Shown piece by piece: positions 16,608-23,927 of a stretch of 46,628 nucleotides of DNA. The stretch comes from an uncultured Clostridia bacterium. GTDB lineage: Bacteria; Bacillota; Clostridia; TANB77; CAG-508. Made by a program: the position numbers and the translations under genes. The stretch's first letter is position 1; each line of letters starts with the position of its first letter. Below the pieces are notes generated by a model, which searched no databases, was not told the DNA's origin, and was given only the letters and a program-made list of their open reading frames with translations. Where the stretch lies: assembly GCA_944388605.1 (NCBI GenBank), contig CALXJJ010000010.1:1-46628 (forward strand). Reading direction: 5' to 3'.

Positions 16608-16616
16608 ACTGACCAA

Positions 16617-16646
16617 AAAAGAGTAAGTAAATCTTACTCTTTTTTC
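16617..16646 (+). terminator. Intrinsic terminator after the repeat-protein gene
   Basis: AAGAGTAAG (16619-16627) and CTTACTCTT (16633-16641) with a T run to 16646. Confidence 0.85.
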
Positions 16647-16806
16647 TACAATAGGAAAGTTATCCTTTCCTATTGTAGAAAAGTCGCTACGCTCTAACGA
16701 CTGCACACAATTTTGACTTCGTAAAATTGGTGCAGAACAAATTTACTAAAAAGCCAACGAGAAAATATTAAATTAGTACAAATTTTAAGGCTTTCCGATT
16801 TGTTCT
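16645..16806 (-). repeat. Dispersed four-hairpin repeat, copy 3 (complete)
   Basis: The fullest copy, read on the minus strand. Module A: GAACAAATCGGAAAGCC with GGCTTTTTAGTAAATTTGTTC. Module B: TGCACCAATTTT with AAAATTGTGTGCA. Module C: GTCGTTA with TAGCGAC. Module D: TTCTACAATAGGAAAG with CTTTCCTATTGTAGAA (16-bp perfect stem). The stretch 16608-17059 otherwise holds no gene; a promoter for the HD-GYP gene is expected near 16940-16980. Confidence 0.9.
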
Positions 16807-17059
16807 TGTATAGGAAAAATTATATCATCTATTGCACACAAATTTGTTACATAAATTTAATGTAGAAAAAATTTTATAAAAAACAAAGAAAAAGCTAGAA
16901 TAATTACAAATTTTAAGTCTCTCTAATAATTATACTCACTTGTAATATTATAGAAAAAATGTTATCATTATATTATACTAATGAAAATGGAGGAGCATTT
17001 TAACACTTTTTATTGTTTCTAACTATATATGTGCCTTAGAAAGGAATGATTAGTAATAT

Positions 17060-18004
17060 ATGTATAAAGAAAAATTTGATTTTTACAGTCCAGTTAATTT
17101 AAAAGTATATAATTTAGATGATTCGATGAGATATCAATTATCTACTCTTGGAAATATGGATCCTTTTACTAGAAGACATTCGGAAAATGTTGGTAAATTG
17201 GTTTGTAGAATTTGTGAATATCTACATTGTGGTCGTGCTTTTACTGTTCATGCTACAATATGTGGATATTTACATGATATAGGTAAACTATTTATTCCTA
17301 CAGAAATATTAAATAAACCTGGAAGGTTGACTGATGATGAGTTTGAAATAATGAAAACTCATACTACTTTAGGATATAATATGTGTATGAATGATTTAAA
17401 ACTTCGTCCATATGCAGAAGGAGCTTTGTATCACCATGAAGCATTAAATGGAACTGGTTATCCACAAGGATTAACTAAAAAAGATATTCCATATACAGCC
17501 CAAATTATAAGAATAGCAGATGAATATGATGCGATTGTTACTAAAAGACAATATACTACTCACATTAATATTTCAGATACTTTAAAAGATTTAATCAAAG
17601 ATGCAAAACCTAAAGAATATGTAAAATCTGTTGCATTAGATCAACTTAATATTAATTATAAATATGGCAAAATAAATGCTAAACCTTTAAAAGCATTGTT
17701 TAAAGTAGTTATTGATGATACTTTGTATGAAATTTCATGTGTTTTTGATTATATAAAATATTTAAAAGATGAAATTAAAAGATTAGAATTAATTGATTCT
17801 TATAATACAAAGATGAAAAAATCTACAAAGGACAAAGACAAAAGCTATTATTCAGAAGGTATGAAAATGTTATTTAAAACTGGAGAGAACTTTGATAATT
17901 ATAAACAGGTTCTTAAAGAATATAAAGAAGCTTTAGTTTTTAGAAAAGCAAGAATAGATAAATTATACGAAGAAATTAAAATAATTAAAAAATTAAAAGT
18001 TTAA
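17060..18004 (+). CDS. HD-GYP domain protein, probable cyclic-di-GMP phosphodiesterase
   Basis: A 314-residue soluble protein. Residues 25-165 form an HD-GYP domain: metal-ligand His40 (RRHSENV), the HD pair His72-Asp73 in LHDIGKLFIP, His101 (KTHTTLGY), the His125-His126-Glu motif in YHHEALNGTGYPQGL, and ADEYDAI. The complete ligand set and the GYP motif suggest true c-di-GMP hydrolysis. No N-terminal sensor domain is fused. The C-terminal half (170-314) is lysine-rich and helical, of unknown function, with an ISCVFDYIKYLKDEIKRLE coiled segment. GAAAGGAATGATTAG precedes ATG 17060. It is transcribed alone, and a new promoter begins three bases after its stop. Confidence 0.85.
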   Translation: MYKEKFDFYSPVNLKVYNLDDSMRYQLSTLGNMDPFTRRHSENVGKLVCRICEYLHCGRAFTVHATICGYLHDIGKLFIPTEILNKPGRLTDDEFEIMKTHTTLGYNMCMNDLKLRPYAEGALYHHEALNGTGYPQGLTKKDIPYTAQIIRIADEYDAIVTKRQYTTHINISDTLKDLIKDAKPKEYVKSVALDQLNINYKYGKINAKPLKALFKVVIDDTLYEISCVFDYIKYLKDEIKRLELIDSYNTKMKKSTKDKDKSYYSEGMKMLFKTGENFDNYKQVLKEYKEALVFRKARIDKLYEEIKIIKKLKV

Positions 18005-18006
18005 GC

Positions 18007-18035
18007 TTGACATAATCATTATTGTATGTTATATT
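18007..18035 (+). promoter_or_regulatory. Strong promoter driving a candidate small RNA
   Basis: Perfect TTGACA (18007-18012), 17-base spacer, TATATT (18030-18035). No plus-strand gene follows before the convergent mazF. Confidence 0.65.
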
Positions 18036-18041
18036 GTTAGA

Positions 18042-18175
18042 AAAGTTTTATAAATATTAGATTAAGGAATTTTTTTAGACATACACAAGCTTATGCTTGT
18101 TGTAATATTCCACTATTGGGATTTCACCTCCTTATCTTAACCCCCGAAGGGATTCCTTCGGGGGTTACTTTAAAA
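18042..18175 (+). ncRNA. Candidate small RNA with an anti-Shine-Dalgarno segment
   Basis: Transcription from the promoter at 18007-18035 would run to the strong terminator at 18138-18167, giving about 130 nt. The RNA would contain a small hairpin (ACAAGC 18085-18090 with GCTTGT 18095-18100) and TTCACCTCCTTATC (18123-18136), which matches the 16S rRNA anti-Shine-Dalgarno tail. No plus-strand ORF with a ribosome site lies in it. It may base-pair with ribosome binding sites of mRNAs; that is inference. Confidence 0.4.
18138..18167 (+). terminator. GC-rich terminator between HD-GYP and mazF genes
   Basis: TAACCCCCGAAGG and CCTTCGGGGGTTA form a 13-bp stem with loop GATT, unusually GC-rich for this genome, followed by CTTTAAAATT. 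It probably ends the small RNA and may also stop transcription from mazF. Confidence 0.85.
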
Positions 18176-18212
18176 TTATGAAAATTTATATTTACTATAT
18201 ACAATTTGTTCT

Positions 18213-18563
18213 TTACTCTTCTAAACCAAAACTAACTCCTATTGCATTATTTATTTTTGCCATTATTTTTTCATCATCTATATGACCAATTTTATCTCTT
18301 AATCTACTCTTATCTATAGTTCTAATTTGTTCTGCTAATACAACAGATTCTGATTTTAGCCCACTATTTTCTGAATCTATAATTATATGTGTAGGCAAAC
18401 TTGTTTTTCCTATTTGTGATGTAATTGCTGCTGCTATAACAGTTGGACTATGCTTATTTCCAACATCATTTTGAACTATTAGCACAGGTCTTATTCCTCC
18501 TTGTTCAGATCCTACTACAGGGCTTAAATCTGCATAAAACATATCTCCTCTTTTAACTACCAT
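18213..18563 (-). CDS. mazF: MazF/PemK-family mRNA interferase (EndoA type)
   Basis: Ribosome-independent endoribonuclease toxin. The 116 residues match the EndoA/NdoA branch from Bacillus closely: MVVKRGDMFYADLSPVVGSEQGGIRPVLIVQND, then SPTVIAAAITSQIGK, LPTHIIID, SVVLAEQIRTIDKSRL. The catalytic arginine in GGIRPV and the threonine in AITSQ are present, so it should be active. GAAGAAAAAATGGT is the start region. In most Firmicutes a small antitoxin gene (ndoAI/mazE) lies directly upstream; here the 97 bases upstream hold no such ORF and the next gene encodes a membrane-anchored LolA-like protein. The antitoxin must be elsewhere or have diverged. Confidence 0.93.
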   Translation of the reverse strand: MVVKRGDMFYADLSPVVGSEQGGIRPVLIVQNDVGNKHSPTVIAAAITSQIGKTSLPTHIIIDSENSGLKSESVVLAEQIRTIDKSRLRDKIGHIDDEKIMAKINNAIGVSFGLEE

Positions 18564-18660
18564 TTTTTCTTCACTCCTAATATTAGTATAATAAAACTTT
18601 CTTTGATTGATATGTTAAATATTAGATTTAAAAGTAAAAATGATAGCTATATCAGAATAT

Positions 18661-19290
18661 TTAACTACTCATTTCTACCTTTGTATATACTATGTAAACC
18701 ACTTCCTTTTTGTTCACATCTCGTATGAGTAATTTTGTTGGTTTTCCTGTTTTTTTGTCTATATTTAATTCATAATATACATTATATTTATTACCTTCTT
18801 TTTTGCATTTTAAAACTATTTCCTCTTTTTCTTCTACAAGTTCTTTGTTATTATCATTAGAATATATATTTATAAAATCACTAAGCCATATAATATTTTC
18901 TGCTATATATGGATAATCTTTATATATTGTTTCTAAATTCAAGTTAGTATTATTTATATATAATGTATTTTCATTATACATTATTTTAAGTCCTGCTATA
19001 TTGCTTGGTTCTATTATTTCTTGCGTACATATATTAGGTTTTGTATATGCTTGTGTCATTTTATATTTGCTTGTATTTTTATTTCCTGTTACAGTCATTT
19101 CTATTTCTGCTTTATAGGAACTAATATTTAATATATCATTAACAATCTCTTCTGATTGTTTACTATTTATATTGTTCCCATTTTCAGAAAATTTATAATG
19201 ATTTTTAATAAAAATTGTAATAAAAATTATTAATGTTATTAAAAATAAAATAATGAATTTGATTTTTTTTGTTTTACTCTTTTTTTTCAA
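18661..19290 (-). CDS. GerS-like / LolA-fold membrane-anchored protein
   Basis: A 209-residue exported protein. It begins with a lysine-rich tail and one hydrophobic segment (KFIILFLITLIIFITIFI), then an extracytoplasmic domain. SSYKAEIEMTVTGNKNTSKYKM, EIIEPSNIAGLKIMYNENTLYI and the late KKTGKPTKLLI match the LolA-like fold seen in clostridial germination protein GerS and relatives. No lipobox cysteine is seen, so it is anchored by the helix rather than a lipid. The frame is open to 19323, but that extra part overlaps a dispersed repeat; GGGGAGG five bases before TTG 19290 marks the likely start. A role in spore coat/cortex processes is inferred from the family only. Confidence 0.6.
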   Translation of the reverse strand: MKKKSKTKKIKFIILFLITLIIFITIFIKNHYKFSENGNNINSKQSEEIVNDILNISSYKAEIEMTVTGNKNTSKYKMTQAYTKPNICTQEIIEPSNIAGLKIMYNENTLYINNTNLNLETIYKDYPYIAENIIWLSDFINIYSNDNNKELVEEKEEIVLKCKKEGNKYNVYYELNIDKKTGKPTKLLIRDVNKKEVVYIVYTKVEMSS

Positions 19291-19309
19291 AATAACCTCC
19301 CCTTTCTGG

Positions 19310-19381
19310 AAAATTGTGTGCATTCGTTGGAGCGTAGCGATTTTTCTACAATAGGAAAGGATGACTTTCCTATTGTAGAAG
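19310..19381 (+). repeat. Dispersed four-hairpin repeat, copy 4 (part B, C, D)
   Basis: AAAATTGTGTGCA, TCGTTGGAGCGTAGCGA, then TTCTACAATAGGAAAG-GATGA-CTTTCCTATTGTAGAA in two arms. It lies between dusB and the GerS-like gene, and the D hairpin could terminate the dusB transcript. Confidence 0.85.
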
Positions 19382-19427
19382 AAAAAGAATAGTATAAATA
19401 TATACTATTCTTTATTACTATATGTTT

Positions 19428-20381
19428 TTAATTTTCAAAATATTCTATTAGTGATTTTTCTACTTCTGTTAAACTATCTATTTTATTTACTTTATCTCTA
19501 AAAACAGAAGCATTTTCCATGTTCTTTATATATGCACATATATGTTTTCTCATTTCTTTTATCCCAATATTTTCTCCTTTTTCTTCTACTTCCATTCTTA
19601 AATGTTTTAATATAATATTTAATTTTTCTTTTTTACTTGGCTCCCAATCTGAATTTTCTAAAATTTGTTTAAAAATCCATGGTTTACCAATAGAAGCTCT
19701 ACCTATCATTATTCCATCTACCCCAGTTTGTTCAAACATTTTTTTTACATCTTCTCTTGATTTTACATCACCATTTCCTATAACTGGTATTTTTACCGCT
19801 TCTTTGACTTTTTTTATTATATCCCAATCAGCTTTCCCTGTATAATATTCTTCTCTTGTTCTCCCATGTATTGTAATTGCACTTATACCTACATTTTCTA
19901 ACATTTGTGCAAACTCTACTGCAACTATATTAGAATTGTTAAAACCTTTCCTTATCTTTACTGTAACGGGTTTTGTAGAATTTTTTACTACTGTTTTCGC
20001 TATTTCCTCTGCTAATTTGATATTTAATAGTAATTTACTTCCATCTCCATTTTTAACTATTTTCGGTGCTGGACATCCCATATTTATATCCACTATATCT
20101 GCGACTTTAGAAACTTCATTAGCTGATACTCCCATTGCTTGTACATCACTACCAAATATTTGAACTGCAATAGGTCTTTTTTCTCCTTTCATATTCAATA
20201 ACTTTTTTGTTTTTTCATCTTTATAATATATTCCTTTGCTACTTACCATTTCTGTACATGTTAATCCTACTCCAAATTCCTTACAAATAATTCTAAATGG
20301 CAGGTCTGTAATACCTGCCATAGGTGCTAAAAATATATTATTTTTTAGTTCAATATTCCCTATACTTAAAATTCTTATCAT
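19428..20381 (-). CDS. dusB: tRNA-dihydrouridine synthase B
   Basis: FMN-dependent TIM-barrel enzyme that reduces uridine to dihydrouridine in the tRNA D-loop using NADPH. The 317 residues show NIFLAPMAGITDLPFR at the N-terminus, CTEMVSSKG, RPIAVQIFGSD, INMGCPAPKIVKNGDGSKLL with the catalytic-acid cysteine in the MGCPAPK motif, ITIHGRTREEYYTGKADW, PVIGNGDV and GIMIGRASIGKPWIF for flavin binding. Length and motifs are standard. AAGGAATGAAG precedes ATG 20381. It is the last gene of the minD-minE-rodA-dusB run; the 19-base gap to rodA suggests co-transcription. Confidence 0.95.
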   Translation of the reverse strand: MIRILSIGNIELKNNIFLAPMAGITDLPFRIICKEFGVGLTCTEMVSSKGIYYKDEKTKKLLNMKGEKRPIAVQIFGSDVQAMGVSANEVSKVADIVDINMGCPAPKIVKNGDGSKLLLNIKLAEEIAKTVVKNSTKPVTVKIRKGFNNSNIVAVEFAQMLENVGISAITIHGRTREEYYTGKADWDIIKKVKEAVKIPVIGNGDVKSREDVKKMFEQTGVDGIMIGRASIGKPWIFKQILENSDWEPSKKEKLNIILKHLRMEVEEKGENIGIKEMRKHICAYIKNMENASVFRDKVNKIDSLTEVEKSLIEYFEN

Positions 20382-20400
20382 TTTTCTTCATTCCTTATAA

Positions 20401-21507
20401 TTACTCTACAAATATAGCTTTTTGCCTTCTACCACTAATATTTAGTAATATTGCTATTAATATAAAATTAGTTAACAAAGAACTTCCACCATAACTTACA
20501 AAAGGTAATGGTACCCCTGTTATAGGTAATAGTCCTATTGTCATTCCAATATTCTCTACCATGTGAAATAAAAATATTCCTGCTATTCCTGCTGCTATAT
20601 ATGCTCCTATATCATCTTTTGCAGTTTTTGCTATGTATATAGCTTTTGTAATTAATATTACATAAACAACTACAATTATAGATGCAACTATAAATCCCAT
20701 TTCTTCTCCTATCACAGAAAATATAAAATCAGTCGTTTTGGGATATAAAAAACCTAATTGAGTTTGGTTTCCTTTTAATATTCCCATTCCAAACAATTGA
20801 CCTGAACCAATTGCAAGTTTTGATTGTATTACATTATATCCTGAGCCTCTTGGATCTAATTCTGGATTTAAAAATACATCTATCCTTGTTTTTGCATGTT
20901 CTGGCAATATAAAAAAATACATTAATGGCAGTGTTACTGCTATTAGTAATATTGATATAAAAATATACCTTTTCTTTATTCCCGCTACAAACAACATTAT
21001 TACTGTTGCCACTATAAAAGCCATAGCAGTACCATAATCTGGTTGTTTTATTATTAATAGTACTGGGACTAAAACTGTAAGCAATGCTAAAAATAATTTC
21101 CATGGATTACTTATTGAATCCACATCTCTTTCTTGCACTTTAGTTATTGCCATAGCAAATACAATTACTACAAATATTTTAGCAAATTCTGCTGGTTGCA
21201 GTGTAAATGAACCTAAATCGAACCAACTTGTTGCACCATTAATAGGTTCTGTAAATAATACTGCTATTAATAATATTATAAATATACCATAAAATATTGG
21301 AGCTACTTTTACAATATAACTATAGTCTATTGCTATTATAGCAATAACAACTGGTATACTTATACATATCCACATAATTTGCTTTTTGAATTCGTCATAA
21401 TCAGTAGATTGAGTAGCAGAAAATAAAGCTACTAATCCTATTATAGTTAGGATTAGCACACATATTAAAATTCCCCAATCCATATTTTTAAGTATTTTTT
21501 TTCTCAT
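20401..21507 (-). CDS. rodA: SEDS-family peptidoglycan polymerase RodA
   Basis: Polytopic membrane glycosyltransferase that polymerises lipid II for side-wall synthesis, working with a class B PBP. The 368 residues give about ten membrane helices. Typical segments are DWGILICVLILTIIGLVALFS, NGATSWFDLGSFTLQPAEFAK (with the GSFTLQPAE motif), KQPDYGTA, and near the end GEEMGF, ITGVPLPFVSYGGSS. The aspartate in QPD, needed for activity in SEDS proteins, is present. GAGGTTAG precedes ATG 21507. Placement after minE ties cell-shape and division-site genes together in one operon. Confidence 0.93.
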   Translation of the reverse strand: MRKKILKNMDWGILICVLILTIIGLVALFSATQSTDYDEFKKQIMWICISIPVVIAIIAIDYSYIVKVAPIFYGIFIILLIAVLFTEPINGATSWFDLGSFTLQPAEFAKIFVVIVFAMAITKVQERDVDSISNPWKLFLALLTVLVPVLLIIKQPDYGTAMAFIVATVIMLFVAGIKKRYIFISILLIAVTLPLMYFFILPEHAKTRIDVFLNPELDPRGSGYNVIQSKLAIGSGQLFGMGILKGNQTQLGFLYPKTTDFIFSVIGEEMGFIVASIIVVVYVILITKAIYIAKTAKDDIGAYIAAGIAGIFLFHMVENIGMTIGLLPITGVPLPFVSYGGSSLLTNFILIAILLNISGRRQKAIFVE

Positions 21508-21518
21508 TTTCTAACCTC

Positions 21519-22013
21519 TTATGTATTATTGTCTTGTTTTTCTTCTTCTTTTTTTACTTGATTATTTTCTTCTTTTTCTTGTATATCTTCTTCTGGTTCT
21601 TTTTCAGTTTCTTCTTTCTCTATTTCTTCTATTTTTTCTTCTTTCTCCTCCTCATTTTCTTTAGGTTTTTCTTCTTCTTTTAATTTTTCAATTTTTCTTG
21701 CTTCATTCTTTATACTAATAATTGGAATATTAGCATATAATGCTGGAGCTCCTATTGTGCCATCAGGTTCTGTTTTATTTTCCAATTTAACATCTATTGC
21801 ATTTTCATCCACATCTATATATTTTTTAATAACATCTATTATTTCTTGTTTCATCATATCTAAAAAATCTGCTGACATATTTGCTCTATCTTGCATTAAT
21901 ACTAAATGCAATCTTTCTTTTGCAGTATTTTTTGATTTTGTTTCTTTAGTTTTTATATCTTCCATTTCATTTTTTCCTTTTCTCTTAAAAAAGTTTATAA
22001 TGTTTTCAAACAT
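21519..22013 (-). CDS. minE: MinE with a long acidic C-terminal extension
   Basis: Topological specificity factor of division-site selection that binds MinD and stimulates its ATPase. Residues 1-100 are a normal MinE: an amphipathic N-terminal helix (MFENIINFFKRKGK), KERLHLVLMQDRANMSADFLDMMKQEIIDVIKKYIDVDENAIDVKLE. After that comes an unusual tail of about 60 residues made almost wholly of Glu, Lys, Asn and Asp (EEKPKENEEEKEEKIEEIEK and onward), taking the protein to 164 residues against the usual 85-95. The tail should be disordered. GGAGGAATAAGA precedes the ATG. Between minD and rodA with short gaps. Confidence 0.92.
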   Translation of the reverse strand: MFENIINFFKRKGKNEMEDIKTKETKSKNTAKERLHLVLMQDRANMSADFLDMMKQEIIDVIKKYIDVDENAIDVKLENKTEPDGTIGAPALYANIPIISIKNEARKIEKLKEEEKPKENEEEKEEKIEEIEKEETEKEPEEDIQEKEENNQVKKEEEKQDNNT

Positions 22014-22039
22014 TCTTATTCCTCCTAATTAGTGTTTTT

Positions 22040-22834
22040 CTATTTTCTTTTGAAAAAATTCTTCAGTTTCGCAAAAAAACCTTTCTCAACACCAGGAATT
22101 GTTATTTCAAAATTTTCTCCTAATATTCTTCTTGCTATTTCCATATACGCTTTTCCTGAAGGTGCTTTTTTATTTTGTACAACAGGTTCTCCTTTATTTG
22201 TTTGTGTAATAATAAATTCATCATCTGGTACTACACCTATTAATTCTATTGATAATAAATCTACAATATCATCAATATCCATCATTTCTCCTCTTTTAAC
22301 CATATTAGGTCTTAACCTATTTATTATTAGTTCTGGATTTTTTATACTCGATGCTTCTAAAAGCCCGATTATTCTATCTGCATCCCTAATTGCTGATATT
22401 TCTGCCGTTGTTACAACTATTGCTCTATCAGCACCTGCAATTGCATTCTTAAATCCTTGTTCTATTCCTGCTGGACAATCTATTAATATATAATCAAATT
22501 CTTCTCTTAGTTTATTTGTTAAATCTTTCATTTGTTCTTCATTTACGGCACTTTTATCTCTTGTTTGAGCTGCTGGAAGCAAAAATAAATCACTAAAACG
22601 TTTATCTTTTATTAAAGCTTGTCTTAGTTTGCATTTTTCTTCTACTACATCTACTATGTCATATACAATTCGATTTTCTAAGCCCATTACTACATCTAAA
22701 TTACGAAGTCCTATATCTGTATCTACTAAAACTACTTTTTTACCCATTAGTGCTAAACTTGCACCCAAATTGGCAGTTGTTGTTGTTTTTCCTACTCCGC
22801 CTTTTCCTGATGTAATTACTATAACTTCTCCCAT
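22040..22834 (-). CDS. minD: Septum-site ATPase MinD
   Basis: Membrane-binding ParA/MinD ATPase that positions the division site. The 264 residues show the deviant Walker A motif GKGGVGKTT with the signature lysine (residues 10-18), switch I VDTDIGLRNLDVVMGLEN, switch II LIDCPAGIEQGF, INRLRP, and a C-terminal amphipathic membrane-targeting helix GFFAKLKNFFKRK. AAGGAGGAAATAAT precedes the ATG. It leads the run minD-minE-rodA-dusB. In many bacteria minC is the gene just before minD; here it is not, and a hairpin-bearing leader of about 240 bases lies upstream instead. Confidence 0.97.
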   Translation of the reverse strand: MGEVIVITSGKGGVGKTTTTANLGASLALMGKKVVLVDTDIGLRNLDVVMGLENRIVYDIVDVVEEKCKLRQALIKDKRFSDLFLLPAAQTRDKSAVNEEQMKDLTNKLREEFDYILIDCPAGIEQGFKNAIAGADRAIVVTTAEISAIRDADRIIGLLEASSIKNPELIINRLRPNMVKRGEMMDIDDIVDLLSIELIGVVPDDEFIITQTNKGEPVVQNKKAPSGKAYMEIARRILGENFEITIPGVEKGFFAKLKNFFKRK

Positions 22835-22872
22835 ATTATTTCCTCCTTGAATGATTAGACAGATTAAATCTA

Positions 22873-22924
22873 GCTTCTAAGATATCTTTTTATTTATATG
22901 ATTAAATATAAGTATCTTAGAAGT
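22873..22924 (-). promoter_or_regulatory. Leader hairpin upstream of minD
   Basis: GCTTCTAAGATATC (from 22873) and its partner TATCTTAGAAG (ending 22924) form an 11-13-bp stem with an A/T loop, about 40 bases before the minD ribosome site. It may be an attenuator or an mRNA-stabilising structure. Confidence 0.4.
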
Positions 22925-23034
22925 ATAAAAATTGCTTTTTAATCTTTCTGTGCACCGTATATTTAAAATGCATAAACTTAAACAATTATATTATATACGC
23001 AAATGCTAAAAAGGTCAAGAATAATGCAAAAAAA

Positions 23035-23065
23035 ACTCTCAGGCAAATATAATTTGTCTGAGAGT
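23035..23065 (-). terminator. Intrinsic terminator after the YqhQ-like gene
   Basis: ACTCTCAGGCAAAT and ATTTGTCTGAGAGT make a 14-bp stem with a 3-base loop. On the minus strand it is followed by eight or nine T residues. Confidence 0.9.
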
Positions 23066-23076
23066 GGAGTTACTTA

Positions 23077-23733
23077 TTATTCTTTTTCATTCTCCCATGT
23101 TTGAATCGCTTTTACAGCAATTTCCAACTCTTGGTCAGTTGGATCACTTAGCATTAAGATTTGAAATATATTAAATGCTCCAATTGCTTTTAAAATATGT
23201 GGTATAGCTATACTAAATATTATTGCTAAAAATACATATCTTGCATTAGTAATAAATGTTGTAAAATACAAGCAAATTGTTATCATTAATATCTCCATTT
23301 TACTATTTATTACACTTGTATAAGAAAATTTATCAAATTCTCTTAACTCCTGAATTGTTGGCATTCCAATAATATTATAGTATGCATTTATCATCATATT
23401 TTTTGCAGCATTCATTTTATTTCTGTTCACACATAATTTACGTAACATAATTTCTAATATTTGATAAATTATTGCAAATACTAAACTTATCCTAATGCTT
23501 TCTAATATTCTACATGTAAGTACATAGCTATAAGCTAAAACGCCTATGAATAGTGACACTTTTATTACAAGATATGATAACTTCCATATTAATTCATAAA
23601 CACTTTCACTACTTTTCCATTCTGTTTTTATCTCTCCATTCTTTTGTCTTATAGTAACTAGACGTTCTGAATCTACTCCAGAAATCTCAATTCCGTTTTT
23701 TACTTCCCGTGTGCTGAAAATTACTTTAGACAT
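23077..23733 (-). CDS. YqhQ-like (DUF1385-related) membrane protein, tentative
   Basis: A 218-residue membrane protein. A cytoplasmic N-terminal beta-rich region (1-48) precedes two helices (about 52-76 and 82-100), then a polar loop and two more helices (144-193). The loop NRNKMNAAKNMMINAYYN...TIQELREFDKFSYTS resembles the YqhQ motif GAEHKTINAYE...TVENVRKFSR, and the end DPTDQELEIAVKAIQTWE resembles the conserved YqhQ C-terminus (PDDxQIEVAIAAL). The histidine of the YqhQ motif is not conserved, so it is a diverged member at best. Function is unknown. The gene is followed by a strong terminator and is probably transcribed alone. Confidence 0.5.
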   Translation of the reverse strand: MSKVIFSTREVKNGIEISGVDSERLVTIRQKNGEIKTEWKSSESVYELIWKLSYLVIKVSLFIGVLAYSYVLTCRILESIRISLVFAIIYQILEIMLRKLCVNRNKMNAAKNMMINAYYNIIGMPTIQELREFDKFSYTSVINSKMEILMITICLYFTTFITNARYVFLAIIFSIAIPHILKAIGAFNIFQILMLSDPTDQELEIAVKAIQTWENEKE

Positions 23734-23927
23734 ATTAAGTACTCCTTTTTATAAATATTATGTTTACTATTATACTATAATTCTTTATATTATGCAAGTA
23801 ACTTATGCATAATTATAATGTTATATAAATTTATACTATTACAACATTTACTGTTTATATTGTTAAAGCTCCTCATTCCAATGATAATATCAGAATTAAT
23901 ATTTCATAACTTTTGTTTTTAGTTATT

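Noticed and set aside
18085..18130. Minus-strand peptide of 12 codons after TAAGGAGGTGAAATC
   Set aside because: The ribosome-site match is good, but the ORF (MEYYNKHKLVYV) is tiny, has no membrane segment typical of type I toxins and no recognised family; noted only as an alternative reading of the CCTCC segment.
19291..19323. Upstream start of the GerS-like gene at 19323
   Set aside because: The extra codons overlap the dispersed repeat (GCACACAATTTT), while a strong ribosome site precedes TTG 19290.
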